From: Hemibagrus wyckioides
Taxonomy: Eukaryota > Chordata > Actinopteri > Siluriformes > Bagridae
Reading direction: 5' to 3'
Length of the DNA stretch: 64,000 nt
Assembly (NCBI RefSeq): GCF_019097595.1
Contig: NC_080717.1
Span: forward strand, 5,226,001 to 5,290,000
The position numbers were made by a program, and so were the translations under genes. Each line of letters opens with the position of its first letter. Positions within the stretch are counted from its first letter, which is position 1. The notes under the pieces were generated by a model. That model searched no databases. It was not told the origin of the DNA and worked only from the letters and a program-made list of their open reading frames with translations. Below, piece by piece: positions 48,613-61,070 of the stretch.

Positions 48613-50820
48613 TGATTCTATTAGGAGTCTAGATCTGTTTCAGGCTCCAAATATCACTGTGTAACTGGATTTAAAGCCAAAGTGTGTGTAGCTCAAATTG
48701 AACCTCAAACCTCATCCTCAACCTCAGTCTAGTTCATTAATTGGCTGCGACATTTCCTAACCATTTAAGCTTGTAATCATTTCCAAAATATAAACAAACT
48801 AGTCGCCTAATTCCATCCTCCATGATCATGACCAGCCAGTTCCTAAGGTTGAATAAACAAATTCTTTAAACGCATCACAAAAATCATCCTACAAACTTCA
48901 GACTGCTTGCTCTACTCACATCTAAGAAAGTAAAAACCTTCTGGTTGCATGGATATTTCTGGCGTTCCATATATCGGTCTCTATACACACCTCCAGTCTC
49001 AACCTGATGCCCTTTCATAAATAAATAAAATAATTGTCATAAAGTAACCTTCTTATTTATATCTGTATCTGTTTAGAACATATAATCATTTCCTGGTTAT
49101 GTATCTACACCACATTTACACTCTCTTATGAAATGCCATCTGTGGCCCGAAGTACAACATCAGACTGTTCAATATATCAAGCTAATTGGACAACATTGCT
49201 TTTTTTTTCTCCTTTGGGCAGCACGGAGGCACAGCAGGTAGTGTTGATGCCTCACAGTATGGGTTTCCTCTGAATACGTCTGCTTCCAACCTACTCCCAA
49301 ATGTGTGTGTGTGTGTCCTAGTTCTAATCCTAATAAGTAAAAACTGGTGAAAACTCTGTAGAACTCTATAGCACAGTCTATTATTTAACACTTCTCACTT
49401 TTAATTTCCATTTAGTAAAACGTTATAACAGTAAAGAAGCGCTAGCCAGTGCTGAGTAATTTGCGTTTTTTAGCCAACACGCAGTGTCATTTACGTTTTT
49501 AGCCAATGCAAGAATAAAACACTGGAGTATTGTCGTATCGCTCAGGGGGTTTTCCATTTTGTCCCGATTTACTCTTGTGGGTTTTTTACTTTATTATTAT
49601 TTTTTCTCTCCCCTGAAGCTCATGGAGCAGCTCCAAAGTATGTGGCATTATTCAAAATAATGCTGGCAGTGTGCTGAGCTTTTCAAACCCACTTTGGTTC
49701 ATAATGATTTTTGCAGCATGCATAATACATGTATATATATATATTTTTAAAAATCCAACTTTGACAAGGTTTTTCAAAGAAATTGAAGAGAAAACTTAGC
49801 TTCCAGTATGAAAAGTAACATTTGATTCTAACTTAATATTCAATTTGACTTTTAAATAAAGTCGTAGACCTTGGTGCTAGTGACGCATCTCATCTCAGGA
49901 ACTGTCACTTTTCCCCCCTTTCCTGGTTGTGAAAGTATAAGCTGAAGGGCTAAACTGTGATGAAGATCTGGGATGCAATTAGAGATGTGGTTCTAGGTAG
50001 CAGTAGTAAAGTTCAAACCCCCTGGAGGATTGTTCTTCCTGAATAAAATGTTACCCTCCTTTCAGCTTTCCTGTATTTTATTTTTTTTGGGAAGACAATT
50101 AAACTGTATAGCCAACTCTAGGGGTGTCTCTGTAACTTGGAACTCCGACTACCAAAAACACTCTGCATTCCTACTCAATAATAAAAAATCAGGAAGGTCT
50201 CATTAACCTTCGAGTTCAGCAAGTGACAAAAAATATTTTTAGAGCTATAATGTACTATTTTGCTTTAGATCAGTCAACATACGTAGGTCAAAAATTCACA
50301 TTTCCGACTTCCCACTTCCGAGTTATGTCAAGGAAAGCAGCAGTCACTTTTTGCAGTGTACACAATTTATGTTTCTCATGGATATTATTTTCGGTTCTGT
50401 TACCGAAACCCGAGCAGGAGATAAGACTCAGTTACTGTAAAACAAGACCGTGAGGGACATTCAATCACTTTCTGGTAAACGAAACAGAGAATTCCCACAT
50501 TCCCACCCCGATTCAGCAGTGACACTGGAAATGCAACGTCTGGGATCCTCAGAGCTGCATTCGTCAGATCAAGAGGTTTGATCATCTACTGCTCATCTCT
50601 TTCCTCTCAGGAGAAGCATTACATCTCTTTCCTCTCATGGCATGGATTGAATATTGATCCTCCTCCAGCTCTGAGTGGAGAAGATTACCTGCAGATCATC
50701 ACAGCGGCTGTGTTCGGCTTTAAATTCCACGTCCACTTTGAAATTAATTAGAAATTGTGCGTGAAGTGATCGTATTTGTTGTCATATAGTGTGACCAATA
50801 GGCATGGAGAATGAGGGGTT
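48613..50820. other. intergenic, no gene seen
   Basis: A SINE scrap (family D-like head ggcagcacggaggcacagca) lies at about 49215-49330. The rest is unique AT-rich sequence. 50690-50780 (gaaattaattagaaattgtg) might be conserved non-coding DNA. Confidence 0.45.
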
Positions 50821-50855
50821 CAGTTACAGCGTTTTCTGATTTGGTGTCATGCTAT

Positions 50856-50886
<31 letters not shown>

Positions 50887-51023
50887 TTCGTTCTGTTTTT
50901 TTTGTTTATTTTTGTGTTTAAGAATTTTGCAAATTAACGGTTGTGATGTTTTTGGGTATTGATTTAACATTTTTTAATTTTGGTTTTGTGTTTTAGGTTT
51001 TGCAGTTGCAATTTTTTTAACAT

Positions 51024-51058
<35 letters not shown>

Positions 51059-51302
51059 TTCATTCATTCATTCATTCATTCATTCATTCATTCATTCATT
51101 TATTTATTTATTTAATTTTTTCTGTTTTTTTTGTGTGATTAGGAATTTGGTGTTGTTCTCTGACTTTTATTTAAACATTTTCTGTCATGTTTGCAAATTA
51201 ATGGTTGTAATTTTTTAAATTTTAATTTTGCATTTTTTAAATTGAATGTTTTTTTTTATTAAAGTTAGCTTTATTTAATGTTTTTGGTTTTGCAGTTGCA
51301 AT

Positions 51303-51346
<44 letters not shown>

Positions 51347-52750
51347 ATCTGGTGTTTCTTTCAAATTTCATTGTGCGTTTATGAATTTGGTGTTGTTTTC
51401 TGATTTAAAAAAAAAACAATGTCATGTTGTCATGTTTACATGTTCTGTCATGTTTACGAATTAACGGTTGTGATTTTTTAATTTTGATTTTGCATTTTTT
51501 TTATTTCACGTTGTGTTTTTGTTTTTGCAGTTGTGTTTACAAATTTGATGTGTTTTTATTTTTGCTGGTGTTTTAATGGATTTTTCCCCGTGTTTACGAA
51601 TTTGCTGTTGTTTTCTGCTTTGTGTTTTCAAATTTATTTTCATGTTTACAAATTAGTGGGTTTTTTGTTTGGTTGTTTTGATTTTGCATTTTCTCATGGT
51701 GTGTGTATGAATTTTCTGTTGTGTTTTTGGTGTTGCTGGTTTGTTTATGACTTTCTGTTTTGTGTACAAATTTACCATTTTGTATTTTCTGATTAGTTTG
51801 TAGGGCAGCATGGTGGCTTAGTGGTTAGCACTGTTACCTCACAGCAAGAAGGTCCTGGGTTTGAATCTGTGTGGAGTTTGTATGTTCTCCTGGTGCCTGT
51901 GTGGGTTTATTCTGGGTACTCCGGTTTCCTCCCACAGTCCAAAAACATGTACATTAGGTTGATTGGTAATTCTAAATTGCCTGTGTGTGTTTGTCTGTCT
52001 ATATGTGTGGCCCTGTGATGGACTGGTGACCTGTCCAGGGTGTACCCCTGCCTTTTGCCCAATGTGTGCTGGGATAGGCTCTAGCAGATCCCCGTGACCC
52101 TAATTAGGAATAAAGCAGGTATAGGAAATGGATGGATGGATTGTGTTAGTTTGTTGAGGAATTTGCTGTTGTCTCCTAAATTTCTGTTGTTTGCTCAGAA
52201 ACAACAGTTTCTTTATAAATGTGTTTTCTGATTTTTTGTCATGTTCACAAATTTGCTGTGTGTCTTTTCCGTTGCTCTTGTGTAGCTGTATGAAAATTAA
52301 CTCGAAGTTTTCAAATTTGTCTTTTCAAATTTAGTGTCATGTTTATAATTCAGCTTTTGTGTTTATTTATTTATTTATTTATTTATTTATTCATTTTCTG
52401 AGTTGCTGTCTACAGGAATGTGCTATTTTGTTTTTTTATTTTATTTTGTGTTTATTTAATTTTGTTTTGTTTTGTATTGTTTTGTTTTGTTTTTGCATTT
52501 CCTGAGTTGCTTTGTGTTTTTTTTTTTTTTTTGCGTTTAAAAATTTGTCACTTTTAATGAAAGTGTTGTATTTTTTATTATGCTTACGGTTTTACTGTTG
52601 CATATATTTTTGCTTTGACATATTTTCTGATTTACTGCCATGTTTTTGTTTACTGCTGTGTTTAGGAGTTACTGAGATACTCTTATATTCACAAATTTGC
52701 TGTTTGTTATTACATTTTTTGAATTTCAGTTGCGTTCTCTACTAGCATCG
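50820..52750 (+). repeat. T+G-rich degenerate tandem array (~2 kb)
   Basis: Loose repetition of tgtttacaaatttgctgttg and ttttctgatttgg/tgtcatg, with (TTTA)n (50852-50888, 51020-51058), (TTCA)n (51059-51100) and (TTTC)n (51303-51344) patches. One strand is almost without C. A SINE at 51803-52140 splits it, and a further piece appears at about 54105-54165. Confidence 0.8.
51803..52140 (+). mobile_element. full-length tRNA-derived SINE (family D)
   Basis: gggcagcatggtggcttagt and gttagcactgttacctcaca give the tRNA-like head, then ggtttgaatctgtgtggagt, ctccggtttcctcccacagt and an atggatgga tail. A 9-bp repeat ttagtttgt at 51793-51801 and near the 3' end (52146-52154) is a likely target duplication. 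Confidence 0.9.
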
Positions 52751-52759
52751 TTGTGTTCT

Positions 52760-53940
52760 TTTACCATATTAACGTGTTTTGCCCTTTGCGGCCCACCGTA
52801 ATATGAACTCCATAACCGTTCCGAATCGATTCTGCTCTTCTACAATTACTGGATTGGATTACTAACTACACAAATATATAAAGCCTTTAATATGTTCCAG
52901 TGTTCATTTTGAAATTAGCCTAATGACATTTCTGTCAGAGCACAATAATGAGATTAGAGACAGCTCCTTTGTATTGATATTCATGGAGTTAACTGCGTTT
53001 TAACGCACTAAATTATTGAAAACTAATAATCACCCTCGGTGCAGGAAACCAGTTTGTCTAAGACATCAGACATGGAAAACGTCTAATCCTAAAATACCAG
53101 TGATTCACTATTTGAAGCCTTAGGATGTAAGCGGCATTAGGCTTCTTTAAACACCAGTCATCGTCGTCTCTGTCGGCGTTTGTTAATTTAGCAGAATAAA
53201 GTACTTCAGCAGACTCTTAATGGTGCGAAACCTGGTGTGAAAATGTTCCTCTGCTCAGGGCTGATTTCTAATGATTATTGGACTATTAAAAAAATATTTA
53301 ATACCACACACCAAAAGAGGACAGAATCTCGCACCAATGTGGGGAACAATCCGAGACCGGGGATGAAGGGAAAACACTTGAGATGATTGAAGCTGAAATT
53401 GTGCTCTTAGCAGCTTGGTGACATTTTAAGCCGAGTAACCTGCTGTTCGTAATAGTGTACAGAAAACACAAACGTACTCGCTGTCGCTTTAATACTTGTG
53501 GCAAAGACAATCACGGTTTTTATCAGTGAAGCGTATTTCACAGAAAAACTGCTTCTTTTTTTTCACAGCCAAGGTTACAAACAAATCAGCCATCAAGATA
53601 ATGAATATTTACACTGGCTTTGCATTTCAGTGTTTAATTTAAACCGTTCAGGGGTGAAACGCTGTATTTTGCTTTGTACTAATAATTATGGTTTTTTAAT
53701 GAGCCACTGATTAAACAACCCTGATATAAAAGTAACGAATATGGAACAAATAAACACACACACACAAAATATACAACCAGCCCAATGATATTCAATAAAT
53801 AATAATTATCTCAGGTTTTAAAAAAGACGGCTTTGGTATTTTTTGTCATATTGTGTGAGTTTTTGATAGCAAACAGCACATGGTATAGATTTATAGAACT
53901 AAAGAAATATTAAAGAAACATTAAGAAAAAGAAAAAGAAG
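52760..53940. other. intergenic, unique sequence with candidate conserved block
   Basis: No repeat family recognised. 52900-53230 is ATTA-motif-rich and not repetitive. No coding potential in the short open frames. Confidence 0.45.
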
Positions 53941-53959
53941 TATTACGAAAATTACAGTA

Positions 53960-54000
53960 TTTATTTATTTATTTGTTTATTTGTTTATTTATTTATTGAT

Positions 54001-54059
<59 letters not shown>

Positions 54060-54100
54060 TTCATTCATTCATTCTATTTATTTATTTATTTACTTATTAA
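53960..54100. repeat. (TTTA)n/(TTCA)n
   Basis: Long ATTT run with a few TTCA units and interruptions. Confidence 0.95.
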
Positions 54101-54494
54101 TTATCTGGTTTTAATTTCTTTCAAATTTCTTCTTGTGTTTATGAATTTGGTGTTGGTTTGGAGATATGAAGCTTGTTTAAAGTTTATCAGGTTCAGTATA
54201 AATGCTTCAATTCAATTCATTAGTTCTTTTTTTTAGTAGCGAGGAAGTGGATGCAATATTGCATATAAGCAACTTTATTATAGAATCAAGAAAAAGTCAA
54301 GAAAAGCTCTACCGAGATCAAGCAAAAAACAGAACAAGGATACAAACTTCTCAGAGAAAGGGAAGAAACTTGAGGGAACTCAAGTGAGAACAAACACCAC
54401 ACAGTAAATCAAGCAGACAACAAAAGAAGATGTTGAGGATGCCCTCTGTTGGTCTGGCAGGAGATGTGGATGTGACAGTGAAGAAGTCACATAT

Positions 54495-54992
54495 ACACTG
54501 ATCAGGCACAACATTATGACCACCTGCCTAATATTGTGTTGGTCCCCGTTTCGTCCTGCACTGTGTATTCTGACACCTTTCTATCAGAACCAGCATTAAC
54601 TTCTTCAGCAATTTGAGCAACAGTAGCTCGTCTGTTGGATCGGATCACACGGGCCAGCCTTCTCTCCCCACGTGCTTCAGTGAGCCTTGGTCGCCCATGA
54701 CCCTGTCGCCGGTTCACCACTGTTCCTTCCTTGGACCACTTTTGATAGATACTGACCACTGCAGACCGGGAACACCCCACAAGAGCTGCAGTTTTGGAGA
54801 TGCTCTGATCCAGTGGTCTAGCCATCACAGTCTGCCCTTGTCAAACTCGCTCAAATCTTGTCCATTTTTCCTGCTTCTAACACATCAACTTTGAGGACAA
54901 AATGTTCACTTGCTGCCTAACAGGTGCCATGATGAGGAGATCATCAGTCTTATTCACTTCACCTGTCAGTGCTCAGAATGGCATGCCTGATT
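54495..54992 (-). mobile_element. Tc1-like transposon, internally deleted (copy 2)
   Basis: Left terminus tacactgatcaggcacaaca after TA (54493-54494); decayed right end near ggcatgcctgatt. The minus-strand frame up to 54828 encodes [35 protein letters not shown] and [20 protein letters not shown]. This is the complete paired-like DNA-binding domain, which then jumps to the last residues GTNTILG. The catalytic domain is deleted and the N-terminal start is frameshifted. Confidence 0.9.
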
Positions 54993-55160
54993 CTTTCTTC
55001 GCATATCCCAGCTTTGGAAGTTGGGGTTAGAGCACAGGGTTAGCTATGATGTAGCACCCCCTGGAGCAGGGAGGGTGCTCAGGGGCCCAACAGTGGCAGC
55101 TTGGCACTCCTGGGGCTTAAACCCTGATTGTCCAATCAACAACCCAGAGCCTAAACGTCT
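54993..55160 (-). mobile_element. tRNA-derived SINE (family C)
   Basis: The minus strand reads gtttaagccccaggagtgcc and ccactgttgggcccctgagc, with the tail near catatcccagctttggaag reversed. It directly abuts the Tc1-like relic. Confidence 0.75.
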
Positions 55161-55184
55161 TGAGCCCAAAAGCCCAAGCCCAGA

Positions 55185-55378
55185 AGGGATGGAAGGTGCA
55201 GCTTAGTGGTCAAGGAGTTGGACTACTGATCAGAAAGGATGTAAGTTTGAATCTCAGGACCACCAGTCTGCCACTGCTGGGCCCCTGAGCAAGGCCCTTA
55301 ACCCTCAATTGTGTAAAAAAATGAGATGAATGTAAGTCTCTCTGGATAAAGGTGTCTCCCAAATGGGGTAAATGTAGC
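55185..55378 (+). mobile_element. tRNA-derived SINE (family A)
   Basis: ggtgcagcttagtggtcaag, box B-like gtttgaatctcagg, body gcccctgagcaaggccctta, tail gtaagtctctctggataaag. Confidence 0.87.
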
Positions 55379-55401
55379 TGAGGTTGAGGATGTCAATGGT
55401 T

Positions 55402-55720
55402 TGGCTGCACCACAGTGGTTAGGTGTGACTTTACCTCACACCTCCAGGGTTGGAGGTCCGATTCCTGACTCTGGCCTGTGTGTGGAGTTTGCATGTTCTC
55501 TTTATGTTTCAGATGTTTCCTCTGGGTTCTCCATTCCAGTTTCCTTCCCCACTCCAAAGACATGCCCTGTATTCTGAGCAACATCTCTAAACTGTCCATA
55601 GTATATGAATGGATGTTTGTTTTCTGTCTCCCCCTTGCGCCCCCTGTCCCAAAGTCCCCTGAGGTCGGCTCCAGGCTCCGAAAATGGTGGTATGGATGGA
55701 AATAGATGCAGATAATGATA
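55402..55720 (+). mobile_element. diverged SINE (family D-like)
   Basis: gctgcaccacagtggttagg head, then tgtggagtttgcatgttctc, ccccactccaaagacatgcc, ctgaggtcggctccaggctc and a short atggatgga tail. Older than the copy at 51803. Confidence 0.75.
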
Positions 55721-56029
55721 CATCTAGTGGCACTGTGTTCCACCCCTAATAGACTGGAAACCGCAGATTCTCTATTCTGCAAAGAAAAATAATCAGTCTT
55801 GCTAAATGTCAGCATTATTTATATGTCCTAGACTGTCTCATTACGGACTGTCTGTGGCTTGTTAGACTCTCATCGGAGACAGAAATTAAAACAGCCTGTG
55901 GGAACACGGCATTAATAAATCAGATGTGAGGTCAAAGCCTCTATAAGACTAACGAGAGGAAGAACAGCTGTAATCTCCGGAAGATATTCTACGACTGATT
56001 CTTCTTCTTTATGCTACAGCAATTCTTAT

Positions 56030-56300
56030 TCTGGTCAGAAGGTGGTAATTAATATTATATTATATTATATTATATTATATTATATTATATTATATTATAT
56101 TATATTATATTATATTATATTATATTATATTATATTATATTATATTATATTATATTATATTACAGCAGCTCTGACTAGAGATCCAGACGCAAGATTTATA
56201 TTTGTTATTGGTTTTAAAGTAACAGCGCATCCACAGGTGGACACATGATATAATCTAGTAATAAACTGCTTATAAAGCATGATTAAGTGTGTAGCTGGAA
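56030..56300 (+). repeat. (TTATA)n microsatellite inside a dispersed repeat
   Basis: ttattctggtcagaaggtgg and ttacagcagctctgactaga are the two sides of a MITE-like sequence also seen in pieces near 17826, 22494 and 57700. About 21 TATAT units (56055-56161) have expanded between them. Confidence 0.8.
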
Positions 56301-56304
56301 GGGA

Positions 56305-58215
56305 AATTGGTGAAATTTTGGTGTGTTCATGTTTCATATTGATGCATTTTTATGACTATTTCTAGAAGGACTCTCCAGCGGAAAGTTTTCCGACACAGCG
56401 TTGCTATTTTCCTCAGTCACATGACAAGTTTTTATTCACTTCCAATGACTTTATAGCTGCTATACCATAAGAAATAAAAGGAACAAACTTGTTTCATCCA
56501 CAGCATTAAACATAAGTTGATAAAAAAAAAATTGTGTTCTAAGTGGAACAACAGGAAAGGAGAAATGTATTTAGCGTTTTATTTCATGCTCATTTTAACT
56601 CTCCCTTGAGATATTTTTTCCCTTTTGATGTTGCTATCACATCCTCTTTGCCTTGTGCTGCGCTTCTGGATTTCCATTTACTTTCCTCAGCTATCTGACC
56701 TCACTGCTGCATCTCTTGGAGTTGGAAATCTGACTGCTTGCTGTAATAGTCACCACTTTTTAATTTGACAGTTATGTGCCCCAGCGATTTTGAGGCATGA
56801 CTCTGATGTTCTACTTTACTCTTTTGTTGGAGTGCTAAGCTAATGGCAGGGGAAGTGATACCATCAATCACAGGCAGCTCGGATCGCTCGCTCTGACCTC
56901 ACTAATGTACGCAGCTCTCTGTTGCCGTGGAGCTTTGAACAACCTCGCCGTATAGGGCGAAGGTGTTTTTCTTATTTTCTTGAGCAGGTGGGTGTATTGA
57001 GGTGGCACAGCTCAAAGGTACATGGCCTATTTCGCATCTTTTCACTGCCAGCACTTTGAAGTTGGAAGCATTTCCCCGTGGGGGCACGTCTGCCTGATGA
57101 TGCGGTGTACAAAAAAAGATTGCAATTTTGTAAAACTTTTGGGAAAATAAACACTTTTTTGGAATAAGTATGTTTCAGAGTAATTTGCCTTTTTTAAAAG
57201 AATTTTTCCCCCATATATTCTATCTATTTTTATAAAAATAATCAAAAGCAGAATGATGTGATCAATTTTCCTCTAAATTTTTTATCCTCTTATACCACAT
57301 ATTTTTTTTTAAATTATATTATTGTTTGTTTTATTTTCTATTAATTATTTCTTGCATATTGTTTGTTTATTATTTATTATTTAAATTAAAAATTAAAAAT
57401 TAACATTTCATATACGTTTGTTGTTACGTTTAATGTTAGGCAACGTCTGTGAAACAATTTAGCTCCTGTTCTATTTTACATTTTAGCTATTGTCTCTCCT
57501 TCTCCAGCCTCTCTGGTTTTTTCTCTCTTAAAATTAATAAGTCATTTTTCCGCAACTCCGTGAAACGCTCCATCCTGAAGACTCTCCTGTGCCTCCTGTA
57601 AAAAAAAAATGCAAATGAATATAAACTTTCTAGCTACTGGCTAAAAGCTTTCCTGGCAAACATCTCTTGTTTGCGCAGTTCGTTTTTCTAAAATACCATC
57701 TGACCAATCAGAATCAAGAATTCCCCAGCACTGGAGTCTAAGATCGTAATGATTGCTAGAACTATTGCTTAGCTGATGAATTAATTTCGCCTCGGTAAGA
57801 AGGAGAAACTGCTGAGCAAACAGAGTCGCCTTCGTCCTGCTGTGCTTGTGAAAGGGCTGTGGGAAAAGAAGTGCTGATAAGTTCTCCTCAGCAGGGAAGC
57901 TGTAGGGTAGAAACTGTGGACCATACTGAGGATGTGCTCGGTGTTCGGGAGCGAAAACAGATCATTTTAGTCGGCTGTGAGATGAGCAAACCTGCTGTGA
58001 TATTGAAACCCTGTAAGACTTGCGCTACTGCAAATCCCTCAGACTCGGACACATCTTCGGCCACGTTCACGGATATTTTTGAAAGCGTAAATTTCTTTGC
58101 ATTTTTGGCTTCACATCTAGAAAAACAAAGCTTTTTGAAAGGTGCAGAGATTCTGAGGAAAAATTCTTAGGTCAATATTCTTTATTTTTTTATATTAGAA
58201 AAGACCAATAAGTGA
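56305..58215. other. intergenic, with candidate conserved block 56640-57000
   Basis: 56640-57000 contains gtgataccatcaatcacagg and similar well-mixed stretches. Around 57300-57420 it is very AT-rich. A 103-codon open frame at 57859-58170 has no recognisable domain. Confidence 0.45.
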
Positions 58216-58239
58216 AGTTTTTAGAGCCATGGCTTATAG

Positions 58240-58398
58240 CAGGGTTGTCCAGTCTTATCCACAAAGAGCCAGTGTGGGTGCAGGTTTTCATTCCAACCAA
58301 ACAGAAGCTACACCTTTCAAAAGGCTCAGGTGTGGCTTCTGCTAAGTTGGAATGAAAACCTGGACCCACACTGGCCCTTTGTGGATTGGACATCCCTG
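58240..58398. mobile_element. hAT-type MITE (inverted-repeat, 159 bp)
   Basis: Arms cagggttgtccagtcttatc ... gttttcattccaa and ttggaatgaaaac ... ggattggacatccctg are inverted over most of their length, forming a near-hairpin. Flanks gcttatag (58232-58239) and gcttatgg (58399-58406) form an 8-bp target duplication with one mismatch, the hAT signature. Confidence 0.92.
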
Positions 58399-58543
58399 GC
58401 TTATGGCTAATAGCAGGGTTTATCATGGCTGCTGACCAGGTTGTTGCTTTGTGTTTTCTTACTTCTTATTTGATAACATTTCTGTGGTATAATATTCACC
58501 TGGAGCCTATGACATGAAGCTGGTTTATATTTCAGGCAGAAGG

Positions 58544-58712
58544 ATGTGGTAGCTTAGTGGTTAAGGCATTGGGCCACTGATTTGTTGAGAGTTTGAATCC
58601 CAGGTCCACCAAGCTGACACTGCTGGGCCCCTGAGCAAGGCCTTTAACCCTCTGTTACATAAAATGAGATAAAATGTAAGTCACTCTGGATAAGGGCATC
58701 TAATTTATGCCA
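58544..58712 (+). mobile_element. tRNA-derived SINE (family A)
   Basis: gatgtggtagcttagtggtt, agtttgaatcccaggtccac, gcccctgagcaaggccttta and tail agtcactctggataagggca. Confidence 0.88.
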
Positions 58713-59268
58713 ATTCTGGATTTTAGGCACCATAAAAAAAATTGGTCGGCTTTTAAATGGGTGTTCATCACTAGAGTTGTTCTACAGCTAACCTGCTCTC
58801 TCTTGCTTTAACATTTTTGTATGCTTCATATTTGTTTATGATTTCTTTCCTGCTTTCTTTATTCACGTTGAACGCAACTGGTGATTCAGTGCCCATGTCT
58901 CTTGGACTAATCATAGCTTAAAGATGACCAGTGTTGTCATGGTACCAAATAAGCCTTGGAGGACTGCTTCGGTTTTGTCAGCTGGAAACTAATCCCATAA
59001 CAATGAGTTTGTTCAACTATTATCATGGTACAGTCCTTTGTACTGGTCCTGAATCAGACACAGCAGACATTATACTGTGGGGATTTATAAACTCAAACTC
59101 TGTAACTCTTCCCCTTTTCAGTAGACGGCAGAGCTGACCACATGAACACTGACATTATCAAAATTTCACAATAATTACAATGTACATTAATATAATACCA
59201 TGTTTACATTTTGTATATATTTTTGAACCCATGTACGTTTGAATATGTTTTTATATATAGATAATTTC

Positions 59269-59597
59269 ATCCATCCTTCCATTTTCTATACCCGCTTTAT
59301 TCCTAATTAGGGTCACGGGGATCTGCTGGAGCCGATCCCAGCACACATTGGGCGAAAAGCAGGGGTACACCCTGGACAGGTCACCAGTCCATCACAGGGC
59401 CACACATATAGACAGACAACCACACACACACACTAACTATGGACAATTTAGAATTACCAATCAACCTAATATACATGTTTTTGGACTGTGGGAGGAAACC
59501 GGAGTACCCGGAGTAAACAGAAAGGCGCCTGTTAGAACCCGGGATCTTCTTACTGTGCGGTAACAGTGCTAACCATTAAGCCACCGTGCTGCCCTGG
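59269..59597 (-). mobile_element. full-length tRNA-derived SINE (family D)
   Basis: The minus strand starts gggcagcacggtggcttaat, passes tactccggtttcctcccaca and cctgtgatggactggtgacc, and ends tagaaaatggaaggatggat. Confidence 0.9.
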
Positions 59598-59747
59598 TCA
59601 TAACCATGAAGGATTCAATTAGGTGACTAGTTTGTTTATATTTCGGAAATTATTACTAGTTAAACTATTTATTTTTCACTTACATTTATTTCTCTTGTAA
59701 TTTGAAGTATTCTCTGGCAAAATAATTAATAAATTAAATAATTAATA

Positions 59748-59777
59748 AATCTTATCTTATCTTATCTTATCTTATCA
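59748..59777. repeat. (TTATC)n
   Basis: Six tandem pentanucleotide units. Confidence 0.93.
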
Positions 59778-59779
59778 GA

Positions 59780-60690
59780 CCACACACTCCATGCAGTTAC
59801 TGAAGATGAGTGTACAAGCTTTTGGTTCTGTTAGTGTATTTTTTTTCCATGTTTTGGAAACATTATGCTCTTCTTCACATAAAAATTTAAATTCCAGCTT
59901 CTGGCCTGGAGTACCCACGTGGACATGGTGTAGATGGAGATATTTTCAAAAAATACTGTATTTTTTTTTAAGCAGAGGAAAAGAAAATTACCATACACAC
60001 ATGGCCTAGGCTTGAGGCTGCTGTTTTTTGTCTTTCTCCTGGTATTTATTTGTGCAAGTGAGCACAGATTATGTGGCACAACTGACTACCTAAAGCTGCT
60101 TACTAAATTGCAACAGTTAATTGGGACAATAAAAGAAGCACTTTGTGCCACATTAGTGCACAAAGCAACCAAAAAGCGCCTGACTCTACACTTTCCGTTT
60201 GAAGTCGAAGTAAGCTTTCGGTTGCCGCTGAGATGCTGAGACACTCGCATTGTCTGCGCTTATTAATTCCTGAAAAAGTGACTAAAAAGCCATAAAGACC
60301 TCCAAAGAGATGCGAGGATGGTTTATCAGCGGACAGCTTGTTTCTTCCCGTACATCATTTCTAACTTTTCCTGAGGCGGCAGTTGTTTTATGATCAGGAC
60401 TCAGACGTATTTCTGCCTGGTCATGATTACAGCTGGAGCTCGTTTCCTTTTCACAAGTGAATAGCTCAGCAGACAACCTGCCAGAGAGTGTGGGAAAGAT
60501 AAGAAAAGAGCAAAAAGAGAGAAATTCCTTTAGGTACATCCACAGCCACCTGTTCTGTATGTCTACGAGCCATGAAGATGATAATCAATGGGAAGTAATA
60601 CTCGTCAACATCCTGGTTCTGATCTTCTCTCATTTGTTTAGAATGAAATATTTCACTCAATCCCATACATTATAGTTCCATCCATTATCC
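59780..60690. other. intergenic, unique; candidate conserved block 60190-60560
   Basis: No repeats recognised. 60190-60560 is well mixed (for example ctgcctggtcatgattacag ctggagctcg). No exon support. Confidence 0.4.
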
Positions 60691-60694
60691 CTTT

Positions 60695-60842
60695 ACATTT
60701 CTGGCATTCAGATGCCTTTATCCAGAGGGACATACATCTAATACAACTGAGAAATTGAGGGTTAAGGCAGCTTGGTGGACCTGAGATTTGAACTCACAAC
60801 CTTCCAGTCCAACACCTTAACCACTAAGCTACCACATCCCCC
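60695..60842 (-). mobile_element. tRNA-derived SINE (family A), internally shortened
   Basis: The minus strand reads gggatgtggtagcttagtgg, ttaaggtgttggactggaag, caaatctcaggtccaccaag. About 20 nt of the body are missing. Adjacent to a segment inverted relative to 58400-58540. Confidence 0.85.
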
Positions 60843-61070
60843 TAAACCAGCTTCATGTTATAGGCTCTGATTGAAAATTACACTGCAGAAATGTTATCAA
60901 TTAAGAAGTTAGAAACCACAAAGCATTAACCTGGTCAGCAGCTATTATAAACCCTGCTATAAGCCATAAGCTATGGCTCTAAAACCTAGACGTAAGCTAT
61001 TATCTATCTATTTTATTATCTCCATTTGTTTTAAACCCACACAGGATGACAATGAGTCTAATTAAAGTTT

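Noticed and set aside
57859..58170. 103-codon open frame as a small gene
   Set aside because: No recognisable domain and no exon evidence; an open frame of this length occurs by chance in 64 kb.
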